Origin: Cantharellus purpuraceus
Lineage: Eukaryota > Basidiomycota > Agaricomycetes > Cantharellales > Hydnaceae
Direction of reading: 5' to 3'
NCBI GenBank assembly: GCA_025174535.1
Contig: JALBUN010000018.1
Span: 744,001-808,000 of the forward strand
DNA length: 64,000 nucleotides
Positions 49,142 to 61,971 of the stretch are shown here, piece after piece (position 1 is the stretch's first letter; every line of letters begins with the position of its first letter). The notes beneath the pieces are model-generated. The model did not search any database. It was not told the origin of the DNA and saw nothing but the letters and a program-made list of their open reading frames with translations. Position numbers and translations under genes: made by a program.

Positions 49142-50560
49142 ATGTCTTCCTCACCCATTTTCCACCGCCTATCGTCGAGCACGTCGACCTCTGGGGATCC
49201 CAAGGAAGACCTCATCAATGCGTATGAGGCAGAGGAAGAACGTATCATCAATGTTCTCTCCAGAAAACTCGAGCAGGTGGGCCGTTTTTTTCATCATTAG
49301 AGTAATTTGCAGGCATGACTCCCCTCCCCATCTCCATCTTCCCAGTTGCGCGAGGAGAAGATCACACTGGAAAATGCTCTGGAAGCAGAGTCTGAGTCGC
49401 ACGTGAATCGTCTGAACCGTGAGTTGTCGCTGTTGCGAGCGAGACAGCGCGGGGCAGACGAGCTGGAGGCGGCGGCCCCCGCGACGACGACGACGCAAAA
49501 TTTGGTGCCGGGGTCTGACCCGCGGTTCCCCACGCCCGAGGCGATGTTTGATGCGATGAGGAAGGAGAATGAGTCGTTGAGGAATAAATTGGTCGATACG
49601 GAGCGGGATTATGTCCGCATTGCGAGGTTGAATGAGGTGTATCGCGAGGAGTTGATTGATCACAGGCGACGGGTGGGTGTTCCTACCACATTTAGCTTTA
49701 TTTTTCCTGACACATCTTTTATGTAGCTGGGGCTATCTGTGGACAGCCTTGTAGGTCTGTCGGGTGCGGCTGCAGATCCATATTCACAGCCGCTTCACCG
49801 CCGGTCATCCTCCAGCTCTCCCAGCACCTCCGTCTACCCGCTCCCATCTCCATATGCTCCACGCTCTCCCCTCTCTGGCGTGCCCATCCCACGGCCGCCC
49901 TCGCAGCTGCACCGCCCAAATGCGTCGCAGCCGGCAGCTGAGGATTCATCTACCAACACGCCCCTCACGACCTCGCCCTCCTCCTCGCCCTCCCCGTTCC
50001 CTTTCTCACCCGCCACGAACACATACCCCGCATCCTACATCTCGAACGCAACGCAACTCACGACCCCGTCTTCAGCGGGGGCGTCGCTGCACTCGACTCC
50101 ACCCCCTCCCTTCCCCGCCCAGCCTTCGCTCTCGCTGTCCTATCCCTCCGTTCCGCCGCCGTCGCTCTCGTCCTCGTTGGGAAGTCCTACGTTTCCGTAT
50201 CCGCATTCACCAACTGAGAATCGCAGCGCAGGTATGGGCGTGGGCATGGGCGTGAGCGTGCGCAGTTCGAGGCCGTGTGCGCGCATTGCAGAGGTGGGGA
50301 ATTTGCGTGACTTGAGCAGGAGTAGGAGTCGGCGCGGGAGTGTTGTGGATGCGCGAACGTCGCAGCCTCATAGTCCGAACTTGAACGGGGTATCGTCGAA
50401 TTCTGGTAGCGGGAGCTCATCGGGACCATCAGCCAGTACTGGGAGTACGACTGAGCCCCCGCTTGTGAGATTGGGCTCGTCTCATCGGGTGGCGGAGACA
50501 GGATCGCTGAGTCGAAAACGGAGTCTTGTGAATGGGAACAGTAATGAGAATGAGAGCTAG
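49142..50560 (+). CDS. Coiled-coil/disordered protein, family not recognised
   Basis: Three exons. Exon 1 (49142 to about 49275) starts MSSSPIFHRLSSSTSTSG and runs into a coiled coil (EEERIINVLSRKLEQ). Exon 2 continues the coiled coil (REEKITLENALEAESESHV, RLNRELSLLRARQ) and includes RFPTPEAMFDAMRKENESL. Exon 3, from about 49727 to the stop at 50560, is a long Ser/Pro-rich disordered tail ending SLSRKRSLVNGNSNENES. The first ATG after the ChAPs 3' flank is used. No catalytic or membrane motif is seen, so a scaffold role is possible but not shown. The 3' third of the gene and its downstream flank were copied to 58140-58920. Confidence 0.75.
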
Positions 50561-53500
50561 TTGGGGACCGGATTATGCATGCATTCTTTTTTTTCTTTCT
50601 TGCGCCTTTGTGTCAGTTCATTGTCCTTATTCTGCTTGCCTTTGCATGATTGAGCATTGTCGAGATAGTGCTGTATTAGACGGAGACACTTTACTGTCGA
50701 ATATAATATGCGTTGTATGTGCCTTTTGGATCAAGATGGTGTCATTTTTGGATTCTGATTGTGTGGCTGAAAAAGTGACAGTTGCCACGTGCTTGTGGAG
50801 GTTAATCTTGAGCTAAGGCCCAGGGACGGTAAAGGCGCCTACCGGTGAGCATTGTTGGAGTTGCGGGTCTCACACAGCGGTTTCGATGGACACTCAGTGA
50901 CTGGCAGCAGCTCAATACTGTGTTGCTTCTTGAGCATGACGGTCGTTACGGGTGACAATCACCTGGAATTTACCAAAAGACGTGATTTTGCTGGAATACG
51001 TGGCATAGGATGTGTCACAGTTCTTTGTGAACAAGTACCTGATAAGATAGCACTACAAGTCTTTGTGAGTCGTGCTATCGCCATGCCAGCTCATCGGGAC
51101 AACTTGACCTCACCTGACTCACCAAGCGCTCCAGCGCTGTATCTAGGATCTACCACTACCATCTTCACAATGCAATGACAACGGAATACTTCTGTTCCCA
51201 AGTATCAGATCATGAATAATACACACCAATTTCGGGCACCACAGCGCTCAAGGCTTCTCTATATGCAAGGCATCGCATCTGAGCTCGGACAACCTCAGCA
51301 CTGCATTCATTGTTACAGGTGCAGTGCTCTACTGCCTAGCTAATTCTGGAGTCAGAGACTTGACCATTTTCCCGACAGTTCGCCATGTCACTGAGTCTGT
51401 ATTTTATGGTCAAATCTTAGATCGCTGGGAGGATGAGGCTGAAACGTTCATCTCCCGATACCCAATATTTCTTTGAGACGCTCCAAAGAGGTACGCACTA
51501 GATTATCTTGTTTATGGACCCTGGAGTTTAGAGTTTACACTTGTTATGCAGCAGCTGCCGCAACGCCTCATCCCGTATCACTGTAGCTACGAGGTGCCAT
51601 TATTAGTGGTCTCATGGTTGCATATTCAGATGTTCGTCGCTGTTGATATCATGTTGACGCGTGTGGCGCTCTTCAGGATTCCAGTATATATGGGCCTCTC
51701 ATGACGTTCTGTCTATCGCATTCTTTTCACGTTCTAGTCTACTTGGTATACACAACCCCCCATCTTCCATCCACATGGCATCTCAAGCACAACAGGCCGC
51801 AATCAAAGCAGCGTCGGATGGGTATGTGACCGCTTGGTACCCCATTGAAATATGATATTTGAACTCGTATGGCACCAGCATGGCGGTCCTTTACGCTCTT
51901 ATTGCTGCCCTTGGTGAGCTCAAGGCTTGTGCCTACCACTACAGCTAACAGCCTTCCGCTCGGAACAGCTCTTCTTGCCTATGATACCTGCCTAACCATG
52001 ACATATGAAGTGGATTACATATGGAATAGCAAGTTGAAATTGGGAGCTGTCCTCTATTTTCTAGCGCGATACTCGGAGATACTGTTTCTCTTGGTGGTGA
52101 TAATCTTTAATTTCTTGCATATATCACTTCAGGTGTGTTTCTTGGATGATTTTCCTTGACACACGCAGATGACCTTCGATAAATGTAGTAAGTTCAAGGG
52201 CATTTCTTATAGCGCAAAAATTCAATACCAATTAGGACCTGTAATGGTACCCTTCACTTTTTGGAGAGTTTCCAGACTCTCCCAATCATCGGCATTCAAG
52301 GTGATGTGATGTTTTGTTCTCAGCAATAGGTCATTGACGACAGCGATGATGCAGGCCTTCTACTGGCACGGACGTATGCCGTTACCGAACACAAGAGACT
52401 AGTATTAGTCGTCCTTGGGGTTCTCGGTAGTTTCACCATCATATTTCAACTGGTATGTTCACATGCCTGGATTGCTGTGGACATGTGTGACATCAGCCAT
52501 CACAGGCTACATCAATTTTAGATAGGTGTCACCTCACCAGCGTGCAACTCCACCCACTCATCATGTGAGTACAACATAGTCTCAAGTGCACTTGCTCAAT
52601 GAATTATCAGACGTACGACACGCGAAAGTGATCTGCATGATGATGTCATTGATTCCCTCCTTGCAGTTGTTGACGTCAGTTCGATCTCGACCATCTTGTT
52701 TGACACGGTAGTGGTGGCTGTGACACTGGCAAGCACACTCGGAACGTGGAGAGTATACAAAAGGTCAACATGGAATAGGCTGACACTCACACGTTTACTG
52801 GCTCAGCAAAGTAAGTCATGGCCTCTGTCACGGGGTGGTACTCACACAGATATCGATATCAGGTCTGATGAGATATGGGTATTTCATCCGCTTTCCCTGC
52901 TACCGAATCCAGAACTGAACACTATCAGATTCGTGCTGACCATCAGTCTTGCAAACGCGATCCTACCATTAGTATGTCAATATATTTAATTATTATGCCC
53001 TAACTAACCATGCTAGGCCTTGCGAGTGAGTCAAACATTGATGTCTGAGGTATTGCTGCGCCAACTCGAACTTTAGCCTCATATTTCAATTGTACTTGCA
53101 TATATTCAGAATAGGTGAGTCGGAATCGGACATCGCAGTCATTGACTAATTATCCGTAGCTTGTCCGTAATCATCATCTGTCGCTTCCACCTCGACCTCC
53201 AAAGGAGTCATGCACACACTAATACCAATACTTCCCAAGGCTTACCTACAGTATCCTTTGGAAGCTTTCATGCAGCCACCCAAAGTCTGCATGACGCTGT
53301 GATGGCTGAGTTTGGCGATTCGGACACTGATGAGCATGTCGGAAGCAAATCATCGCGGGAGGCGGTGGTGCCTATAGATCTGGACGTACCAGCCGAGACG
53401 ACGGATGATGACATGGGCTTGTAGAAGTGAAGTTCCAGCCACAAGTTGTTGGGATTACCTTGGAGGCATAGTGGCCACCATCATTTAGTGTTCGGTTGAG

Positions 53501-54240
53501 ATTTTTGATGTGACGGTTCTTCTAGATGACATAATTTCATCATGAATACCGTACGACTGCAGCGAGAGCGTGTGGCATGTGCTTATTTATACACATCAAT
53601 CACTGCGAATATCACAGGAAGATCTCGAATTTCGACCATTTTCACTGAGCAACCACATCTGTATAGGACGGGCCCAAGAGAATTTCATGCTTTATGTACA
53701 ATAACACACAAAGCATGCACTCGCCGTGACTAGACAGATATACAAAGACCTGGACACCTTGACAGAAGCCTTCATAGAAGTAGAAGCCCGCGTAATCGAG
53801 GTGAACTGATCACGAAGGGCGTTCAATACATTTGCGTGGCATCACTCGCGTTTGCTAGTATTGAGAAAGATAAAGATAAAAACAATAAAACAAAGAAACC
53901 AATTAATACATCCTGTTAAAATGACCTCTACTTACACATAAAATGAGTGCACAGACTGACGTCTCTCTGGGCAGACTCTAACCTAGATACCATCCTTGTC
54001 CTCACCTGTGGATGATGATAATTCCCTTGGGATTTAAAGACAGCACGAGTGCAGACCTCTCTTGTCAGTGTCCATTCCGCGTGCATCATCCAGAACGGCT
54101 TCCCGATCCTGTTCGAGACAAGGGGTCAAGCTTCAATGGGTTACTAGACGTTGACATTCAATTGAAAGCTGACATTCAGCCGTAATACATCGCAGTAAAC
54201 ATAAAATAATCTGCAATCTTCTTGCAAGCACAAAGTGAAG
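50240..54240. repeat. DUF6533 tandem block, unit 1
   Basis: This unit contains the end of the coiled-coil gene, a flank of about 900 bp and DUF6533 gene A. It aligns with 58400-62280, and from about 50880 also with 54250-57510. The flank 50561-51774 and the stretch 53425-54240 hold no supported gene; their similarity to the other units explains most of them. Confidence 0.8.
51775..53424 (+). CDS. DUF6533-domain membrane protein, copy A
   Basis: DUF6533 proteins are multi-pass membrane proteins of unknown role, expanded in Agaricomycetes. ATG 51775 gives MASQAQQAAIKAASDG, then a short exon (MAVLYALIAAL) and the DUF6533 core LGTALLAYDTCLTMTYEVDY with IWNSKLKLGAVLYFLARYSE and a hydrophobic helix (about 51942-52131). 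Later exons encode RTYAVTEHKRLVLVVLGVLG, a membrane helix in FDTVVVAVTLASTLGTWRVY, TISLANAILPL and the usual C-terminal block LSVIIICRFHLDLQRSH. The acidic tail ends DDDMGL at 53424. Reading A against copy C implies different splice phases in the second intron, so the exon map is approximate and one of the two may be frameshifted there. Confidence 0.65.
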
Positions 54241-54249
54241 GGGCATGGG

Positions 54250-57200
54250 CCCTGAAAAACTCACAATGATATCGATACACACTCAGCAAGGGATTAATTC
54301 GCGGCAGCTCAGAGCTCTGTTGCTTATTCAGCAGGACCGATCATTTAGCACGTTCAGTTCTGGCCTTGCTCAGCTCTGACCACATACAGTAAACACGAAC
54401 AGACTTGAGTTTGGAAACCAGCAGCCGTTGCATAGGTCTGTGCCACTCTTCTTTGTGTGCCAAGTGCCTGATAGATTGGACCACTGTTTGGTGTCATGAA
54501 TCCTGGCACTGATGTCAGCCATCCGGAAAACTTGAGGTGCCGAAGAGCCCTCCAATGTCTTATTTAGAAAACCTGACACTTCCATCACGATGCAATGCTT
54601 CTGTTTCCAACTGTCAGAACATGAAAAGGAAAGGCCAACGTCGTCACCACAGCGCTCAAGAGTTCGCTCCATGCAAAGAATCGTGCCTAAGCTAGGCCCA
54701 TTAGTACAGGTGCAGTGCGCTTCTGATCTGGCATATGATGGAGTGCCGTACTTAACCATTCTCCTCCTATTTGCCATGTCACTGCAGCCTCCTGATAAGA
54801 AATCACACGCCGTTCCAATTCTCTGTATTTTATGGTCAAATACAGGAAGGTCGAGGCTGAGTTGCTGATTTCCTAATACCTAATGTTCTCTTAGACGCTC
54901 TAATGTATATTGTCGATGTGCATTGGTCTGTTCCTGCGGCTGTACTTACCATTCTTGGCACGATGGGCGGACTGAATGTCACAGGTGCGCCTGTGGTTCA
55001 TTCTGTTTATAGACACTGAACTAAAGTAAATTTAGGTGTTCCACTAGTTGCGAGTGTTATGTAGCAGCTTCCGCGACACTTCTTTCGGTATCGTGCTTAG
55101 TGAATCAGAACTCGACGTCATGGATGCACATGCTTTTGTCAACACAGCGCCAAAGAACTTGACTTCCAGCTAAGAAGCGGATCTACACTTGGCAATATCA
55201 GCGGGTTCAGTCCGACAGTGCTACATGAATCTGCTGGACTACTCTCTATTAGGATATCTCGCTCGTAAGGTTCAACTCATGAATTGGCCATGTAAACAAC
55301 TTCATTCAGTCCGATGCATGTGGGGAAGAAGTTGTTGTGCCACACGGCTACACATTCAGGCCAAACTCACTGTAGCCACTGTCGTTCTATATCTAGCTGT
55401 TGATCGCTGTTGATATGATGATGCGGCTGATGTGAGTAGCGCATTTCCGATATATATATGGGCCTCTCATCACGTTCTGCCCATCGCATTTTCTTCCCCT
55501 TCTAGTCTACCCGGTATACATAACCCATCATATCCCCATCAACATGGCATCTCAAGCAGAACAGGCCGCAATCCAAGCAGCATTGTGGCCGCTTGATATT
55601 AGCGAATTGAGACATTGATATTTGACCTCATATGGCACCAGCATGGCCTTCAATTACGCTCTTATAGCTGCCCTTGGTGAGTACAAGGCTTGTGTGTGCA
55701 ACCCAGCTCACAGCCTCGCTCGGAACAGCTCTTCTTACCTATGATACCTGCCTCACAATGAGACACGAAATTGATTATGTCTGGAATAAGAAGTTAAAAT
55801 TGGGAACTGTCCTCTATTCTCTATTTCGATACTCCATGATACTGTATCTCTCGGTAGTGATAATCTTTGATTTCTTGAATGCATCACTTCAGGTATGTTT
55901 CTTTTATGACTTTACTTGACGCACGCAGATGACATTTAGTAAATGTAGTGAGTTGATGGGTATCCCTTGTAACACAGAAATTCATACCAATTAGGACATG
56001 TAATGGGATCCTTCAATTTATGGATAGTGTTGACCTCCTCCCACTCATTGGTGTTCAAGGTGATATGTTATTTTCTTCTCAGCAATAGGTCACTGACGAC
56101 AGTGATGATGTAGGCCTTCTACTTGCACGAACGTATGCTATTACCGAATACAAGAGACTTGTATTGGTCGTCCTTGGGGTTCTCGGTGGTTTCACCGTCG
56201 TACTAGCTCCGGTATGTATACATGTCTGCATTACTGTGGATATGTCTGACGTCAGCCATACAGGCTAGATCAATTTTAGATAGGTGTGACAACACCAGTG
56301 CACAAAACCACACAATCATCATGTGAGTGCAGCATAATCTCTCAAATGCACCGTGCTCAATGAATTATCAGACGTATGACACGTGAAAAAGTGATCTCTA
56401 TGATGACATTATTGATTCTCTTCTGGCAGTTAATAGCATCTCTACGATCTTGGTCATCGTGTTTGACACTATTGTGGTGGCTGTGACACTGGCGAGCACA
56501 CTCGGAACGTGGAGAGTTTACAAAAAGTCAACGTGGAATAGGCTGACATTCACACACTTACTGGCTCAACAAAGTAAGTCATGGTGTCTCCACAGGATAG
56601 CGCTCACACAGATATCACATTAGGCCTTATGAGATATGGGTATGGCATCCGCTCTCTCTACCACTGACTCCAGAGCTGATGACTATCAGATTCGTGCTGA
56701 CTATCACTCTTGCAACTGCGATCATGCCATTGGTATGTCAAGATATCTATCCTTATGCCTTGACTAACCATTGATGCTAGGCCTTGCGAGTGAGTCACAC
56801 ATTTATGTCTGAGGTATTGCTGCGCCGACTCGAACTTTAGCCTAATATTTCAAATGTTCTCGTGTATATTCAGAATAGGTGAGTCGGAATCGGACATTGC
56901 AGTCTTTGACTAATTATGCACAGCTTGTCGGCAATCATCATCTGCCGATTCCACCTCGACCTTCAAAGGAGTCATGCACACCCTAATACCAATACCTCCG
57001 GGGGCTTACCTTCGATATCCCTCGGAAGCTTCCATGCGGCCACCCAAAGTGTGCACGATGCTGTGATGGCCGAGTTTGGCGATTCGGACGCTGATGAGAA
57101 TCTCGGAACCGGAATATCGCAGGAGGAGGCCATGTCTACGGATGCGGAGATTCCAGCAGGGACGAAGGAGGGTGATATCGGGCTTGGAGAAATTCAGTCT

Positions 57201-57510
57201 CGGCTACAAGAGGTTGAAGTGACCTTGGACGTGTAGTGTCAGGCCATCAGTTAGTCTTCGTCATGTTTGGTTGGGAATATTGATGTAACGGAATTTCTAG
57301 ATGACATGATTCGCAGCACTTTTGTCACGAATGCTGTGGGCAAGCGTGTGGCAAGTGTCTTTATTCACATCAATTTGCGGGAAGATCCTGGGAGATATCT
57401 TTATTTGAACAATTTCGCTGCGTAGCTACTTTGTGTCTGATATTTCATAACATCCTAGATCTATTTAGATCAGTACTCGAGGAATGCGGTCGGTCAGATG
57501 GATGTAACCT
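54250..57510. repeat. DUF6533 tandem block, unit 2
   Basis: Similarity to unit 1 starts around 54250 (tcgatacacactcag, then the cagctca...ctgttgc block) and runs through the DUF6533 gene to about 57510. It lacks the coiled-coil gene end present in units 1 and 3. The stretch 54250-55543 has no supported gene. Confidence 0.75.
55544..57236 (+). pseudogene. DUF6533-domain membrane protein, copy B, probably damaged
   Basis: ATG 55544 opens MASQAEQAAIQAA as in the other copies. The segment holding the first splice donor (gat-gg/gtatgtg in A, gatag/gtatgtg in C) is deleted here, so the frame runs into a stop at about 55616 unless another donor is used. Downstream exons are well kept: the DUF6533 core with TYDTCLTMRHEIDY and WNKKLKLGTVLYSLFRYS, the FDTIVVAVTLASTLGTWRVY helix and LSAIIICRFHLDLQRSH. 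Its C-terminal tail is the longest of the three copies and ends SRLQEVEVTLDV at 57236. It may have been inactivated at the 5' end only, or may use an alternative start. Confidence 0.55.
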
Positions 57511-57639
57511 TCTCTCCTGCTCACGAGCTCTCGTACGATGTACATGTACAGAGGGCTCGACACGCACTGGACCCTCATCAGACCCAGAAGCGAATGCCAA
57601 TCTGACCGCAATGTGCTTTATGCCTTTTACTTGCAATAA

Positions 57640-58080
57640 TAGTTGTGTAACCGAGTCTTGAATGCGACCACGGCGTTGTTCTTGGTCTTGTCAACACACC
57701 CGCCGTTGGCATCACCGAACGTCTCAGCACTCAGCCAATCTGCACCCACCCCACAATCGGCCAACACGGCTGCCATCGTGGGTGGGACTATCAGCGGGAT
57801 CGTCTTCGTCGCGTTTGCGAGCATGGCGCTGTGGTTGCCCTGCCGCATCCGCAGGGAGTTCTGGAGGCACGGCAAGAGCAAGGGAAGGGCTGGGCTCTGT
57901 CGACTGCAAGTTGTGCCTTGAGCCCAGGGTAGGTTGGGCAGGGCAGGCTTCGGCGTGCAGCAGCACAATTCACGCAATATTATCGCTCTTACTAACCCCA
58001 CATGGTCTGCCGTTACTGCCCATGCCTACGGGAATGGTTATGGGAATGGGAATGGGAACGGGATTGGTTTAAGGCTTCCT
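57640..58080 (+). pseudogene. Fragment of a single-pass membrane protein gene
   Basis: One frame reads through a Ser/Thr/Pro-rich stretch (ALSQSAPTPQSANTAA) into a hydrophobic helix (IVGGTISGIVFVAFASMALW) followed by a basic stop-transfer segment (CRIRREFWRHGKSKGR). This is the layout of a type I membrane protein around its transmembrane segment. No start, no neighbouring exons and no continuation are seen. It lies in filler DNA between duplication units 2 and 3. A ggaatg microsatellite lies at about 58029-58068. Confidence 0.35.
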
Positions 58081-58139
58081 GGCGTATATATGCCTAGTCG
58101 GCTGTCGACCTGAGCCACTTCGCATAGTCGGCCTAACAC

Positions 58140-58690
58140 TGGTGGGGCACACTCGCCCTTCTCTTCGCCCTCCCCGTCTCCCTTCTCTCCCGTCACAAAC
58201 ACGCCCCGCGTCCTACATCTCGAACGCGATGTAGCTCACGATCTTGTCCTCAGCAGTGGTGTCGCTGCACTCGACTCCGCCTCCTCCCTTCCCCGCCCAG
58301 GCTTCGCGCTCGCTGTTGCATCCCTCCGCCCCACCGCTCTCGTGCTCATTGTGAAGTCCCACGTTTCCGTATCCGCATTCGCCAACAGAGAAACGCAGCT
58401 CGGGTGTGGGCGTGAGCGTGCGCAACTCGAGGCCGTGTGCGCGCATTGTTGACTTGAGCAGGAGCAGGAGTCGGCGCGGGAGTGTTGTGGGAACGTCGCA
58501 GTCTCAAAGTCCGAACTTGAACGGGGTATCGTCGAATTCTGGTAGCGGGAGCTCATCGGGACCATCAGCCGGTACTGGGAGTACGACTGAGCCCTCGCTT
58601 GTGAGATTGGGCTCGGGTGGCGGAGACAGGATCGCCGAGTCAAAAACGGAGTCTTGTGAATGGGAACGCCGCCTTTGTGTCAGTTCATTG
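58140..58690 (+). pseudogene. Decayed copy of the 3' end of the coiled-coil gene
   Basis: This aligns with the last exon of the gene at 49142-50560, from about position 49960 to its end, and continues into the 3' flank to 58920. Shared blocks include SVRNSRPCARI, SRSRSRRGSVV and GVSSNSGSGSSSGPSAGTG. Several indels break the frame (for example at about 58215 and 58325) and there are no upstream exons, so it cannot give the parental protein. It marks the left edge of duplication unit 3. Confidence 0.85.
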
Positions 58691-59096
58691 TTTCTATTCT
58701 GCTTGCTTTTGCATGATTGAGCATTGTCGAGATAGTGCTGTATTAGACGGAGACACTTTACAGTCGAATGTAATATGCGTTGTATGTGCCTTTTGGATCA
58801 AGATGATGTCATTTTTGGATTCTGACTGTCTGGCTGAAAAAGTGACGGTTGCCACGTGCTTGTGGAGGGTAATCTTGAGCTAAGGCCCAGGGACGGTAAA
58901 GGCGCCTACCGGTAAGCATTGTTGGAGTTGCAGGTCTCACACAGCGGTTTCGATGCACACTCAGTGAGGGATTGGCAGCAGCTCAAATCTCTGTTGCTGT
59001 ACAGTATGACAGATTCAGAGATTACGGGTCATATTCACAATTTACCAATAGATGTGAGGTTGCTGGAATACGTGGCATGGGTGTGTAACAACTTGT

Positions 59097-59262
59097 AGGT
59101 TCAGGCGGTGAGCTGGACCTTAAGTCCACAGCTGGAGTTCACGGATAAAGACGTGCGCGTGAACTCCAGCAGGCGCCAGAAAAACTTTTGTATACCCCGC
59201 CGAACCGTGGGTCCATGCGCGTCCACATTCTGGGCGAGTCGCTTCATAGTAAAAACCTTCGT
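59097..59262. repeat. Unit-3-specific insertion with a 12-bp inverted repeat
   Basis: Units 1 and 3 are collinear on both sides (flank near 51008-51025), but unit 3 has about 165 extra bases. Within them CTGGAGTTCACG (59132-59143) and CGTGAACTCCAG (59158-59169) form a perfect inverted repeat. No terminal repeats of the whole insertion are evident. Confidence 0.55.
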
Positions 59263-60327
59263 CAGTGTGTCACAGTTCTCTGTGAACCAGCACCTGATGA
59301 TCTTTGTGAGTCGTGCTATCGCCATGCCAGATCAATTTGATTTCACCTGAGCCACCGAGCAGCCTTCCGGCGCTTTATCTGAGATCTATCTTCGTAATGC
59401 AATGACAGTGGAATGCTTCTGTTCCCACGTATCATATCATGAATAATACACACCAATTTCGTCACCACGACGCTCAAGACTTTTCCGTGTGCAAGGTATC
59501 GCATCTGAGCTCGGAAAACCTCAGCACGAGCATCCATTATTACAGATGCAGTGCTCTATCGGTCTGGCTGATGCTGGTGTCCCAGAATTAGCCATTTTAC
59601 AAATGTCACAACTCTGTAGTTTATGGTCAAATCTTGTATCGCTGGGAGGGTGAGGTTGAAACGCTCATCTCCCGATACCTGATATTTCTTTGAGGCGCTC
59701 CAAAGAGGTGCGCACTAGATTGTCCTGTTTATAGACACTGGAACTGATCTAAATTTAGGGTTCTTACTTGTCGCGAGTGTTATGCAGCAGCTGCCACAAC
59801 ACCTCATCTCGTGTCTTCCTTACTAATGATGAATCAGATCTCGAAGTCATAGATGCACATGCTTTTGTCAGCAGCGCCAAAGCACTTGACTACAGGCCAA
59901 TAATCAGATCCGAGCTTGGAAACATCAGGCAGGTTCAGGCCGAACGCTGCTGCCGGAATCTGCAGGTCTGCCCTCTTTTCTGTCGGTTTGTATGTCTCGC
60001 TGTTAGGGCCCCAATTTATGAATTGACCATGGAAACTTCTCCATTCAGTCTGGTACATGTAAATCAGTCTAAGGACGAAGTTGCTGTGCCACACAGGCGC
60101 CGCGCCCTACATTCTGACCAAACATCATCACTGTAGCTACGAGGTGCCATTATTTGAGGTCTCGTGATTGCATATTCATTCGTCGCTTTTGATGTCATGG
60201 TGCTGTCGACGCAAGTGGAGCTCTTCAGGATTCCAGTATATATGGGCCTCTCATGACGTTCTGTCTATCGCATTCTTTTCACGCTTTAGTCTACTTGGTA
60301 TACATAACCCATCATCTTCCTATCAAC

Positions 60328-61971
60328 ATGGCATCTCAAGCAGAACAGCTCGCAATCCAGGCAGCATCGGATAGGTATGTGATCGCTTGGTATTACCGCA
60401 TTAAACTATTAATATATGAACTCGTATGGCACCAGCATGGCGGCCCTTTACGCTCTTATAGCTGCCCTTGGTAAGCTCAAGGCCTGTGTCTACACTGCAG
60501 CTCATCCTTCCGCTGGGAACAGCTCTTCTTGCCTATGATACCTGCTTAACCATGACATACGAAATTGATTACATATGGAATAGCAAGTTGAAATTGGGAA
60601 CTGTCCTCTATTTTCTAGCACGATACTCGGCGATACTATATCTCTCGGTACTGATAATCGTGGATTTTTTGAATACATCACTTCAGGTGTGTTTCTTTGA
60701 TGATTTTCCTTGACGCACGCAGATGACACTTGGTAAATGCAGTAAGTTCAAGGTCATCCCCTTAACGCAGCAATTCACACTAGTTAGGACATGTAATGGG
60801 ATCCTTCACTTTGTAGATAGCGTTAACCTCCTCCCACTCATCGGCATCCAAGGTGAACACGATATTCCCAGCAATGGGTCATTAGCGACAGTGATGATTC
60901 AGGCCTTCTACTGGCACGGACGTATGTCATTGCAGAACACAAGAGACTTGTATTATTCGTCCTTGGGTTTCTCGTTTGCTTTCCCGTCATACTGGATCTG
61001 GTATGTTCACATGTCTGCATTACCGTGGACATGTGTGACGTCAGCCATCACAGGCTACATTAATTTTAGATAGGTGTAACAACACCAGTGCACAAAACCA
61101 CACAATCATCATGTGAGTGCAGCATAATCTCTCAAATGCACCGTGTTCAATGAATTATCAGACGTATGACACGTGAAAGTGATCTGCATGATGATGTCAT
61201 TAATTCCCTTCTTGCAGTTACTGACGTCGGTGGAATCTCGAATATCTTGTTTGACACGGGAGTGGTGGCTGTGACACTGGCCAGCACACTCGGAACGTGG
61301 AGAGTATACAAAAGGTCAACATGGAACAGGCTGACACTCACACACTTACTGGCTCAACAAGGCAAGTCTCTTCCATTACAGGAGTGTGCTCATAGATAGA
61401 TATGACTATCAGGTCTGATGAGATATGGGTATGTCATCCGCTATCTTGGCCAGCGAATCCAGAGCTGATCTTTACCAGGTTTGTGCTTTCTCTCACGCTT
61501 TCAGTGGTGATGCTTGGATTGGTATGTCAATATATTGATTCTTATTCCCTGACTAACTCCATGTGCTAGACCTTGCGAGTGAGTTTCACATTGATATATG
61601 CTATTGCACGCCAACCCGAACTTTGGCCAACCCTTCTAAATGTTCTTGCATATATTCAGGAGAGGTGAGTCGGAATGGGATATTGTAGTCATTGGCCAAT
61701 AATACGCAGCTTATCCGTAATCATCATCGCCCGCTTCCACCTCGACCTCCAAAGGAGTCATGCAAATACCAACACCTCCCAGGGCTTACCATCGATATCC
61801 CTCGGAAGCTTCCATGCAGCCACCCAAAGTCTGCACGACGCTGTGATAGCAGAGTTTGGCGATTCGGACGCTGATGAGCGTATTGGAACCGGGTCATCGC
61901 GGGAGGAAGTCATGCCGTCAGCAGCACGACATCGCTCTCGTAGAAGTTCAGTCTCGGCTACAAGAGGTTGA
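60328..61971 (+). CDS. DUF6533-domain membrane protein, copy C
   Basis: ATG 60328 gives MASQAEQLAIQAASDR and the first donor (gatag/gtatgtg) is intact. The DUF6533 core reads LGTALLAYDTCLTMTYEIDY with IWNSKLKLGTVLYFLARYSA; later exons include FDTGVVAVTLASTLGTWRVY and LSVIIIARFHLDLQRSH. Joining exon 2 to the core does not keep phase with the only nearby acceptor, so a splice difference or frameshift exists around 60471-60505. In the tail a shift near 61915 diverts the frame to a stop at 61971, whereas the ancestral-like tail (SRLQEVEVPLDA) would end at 61990. It may be a functional variant or an early pseudogene. Confidence 0.55.
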
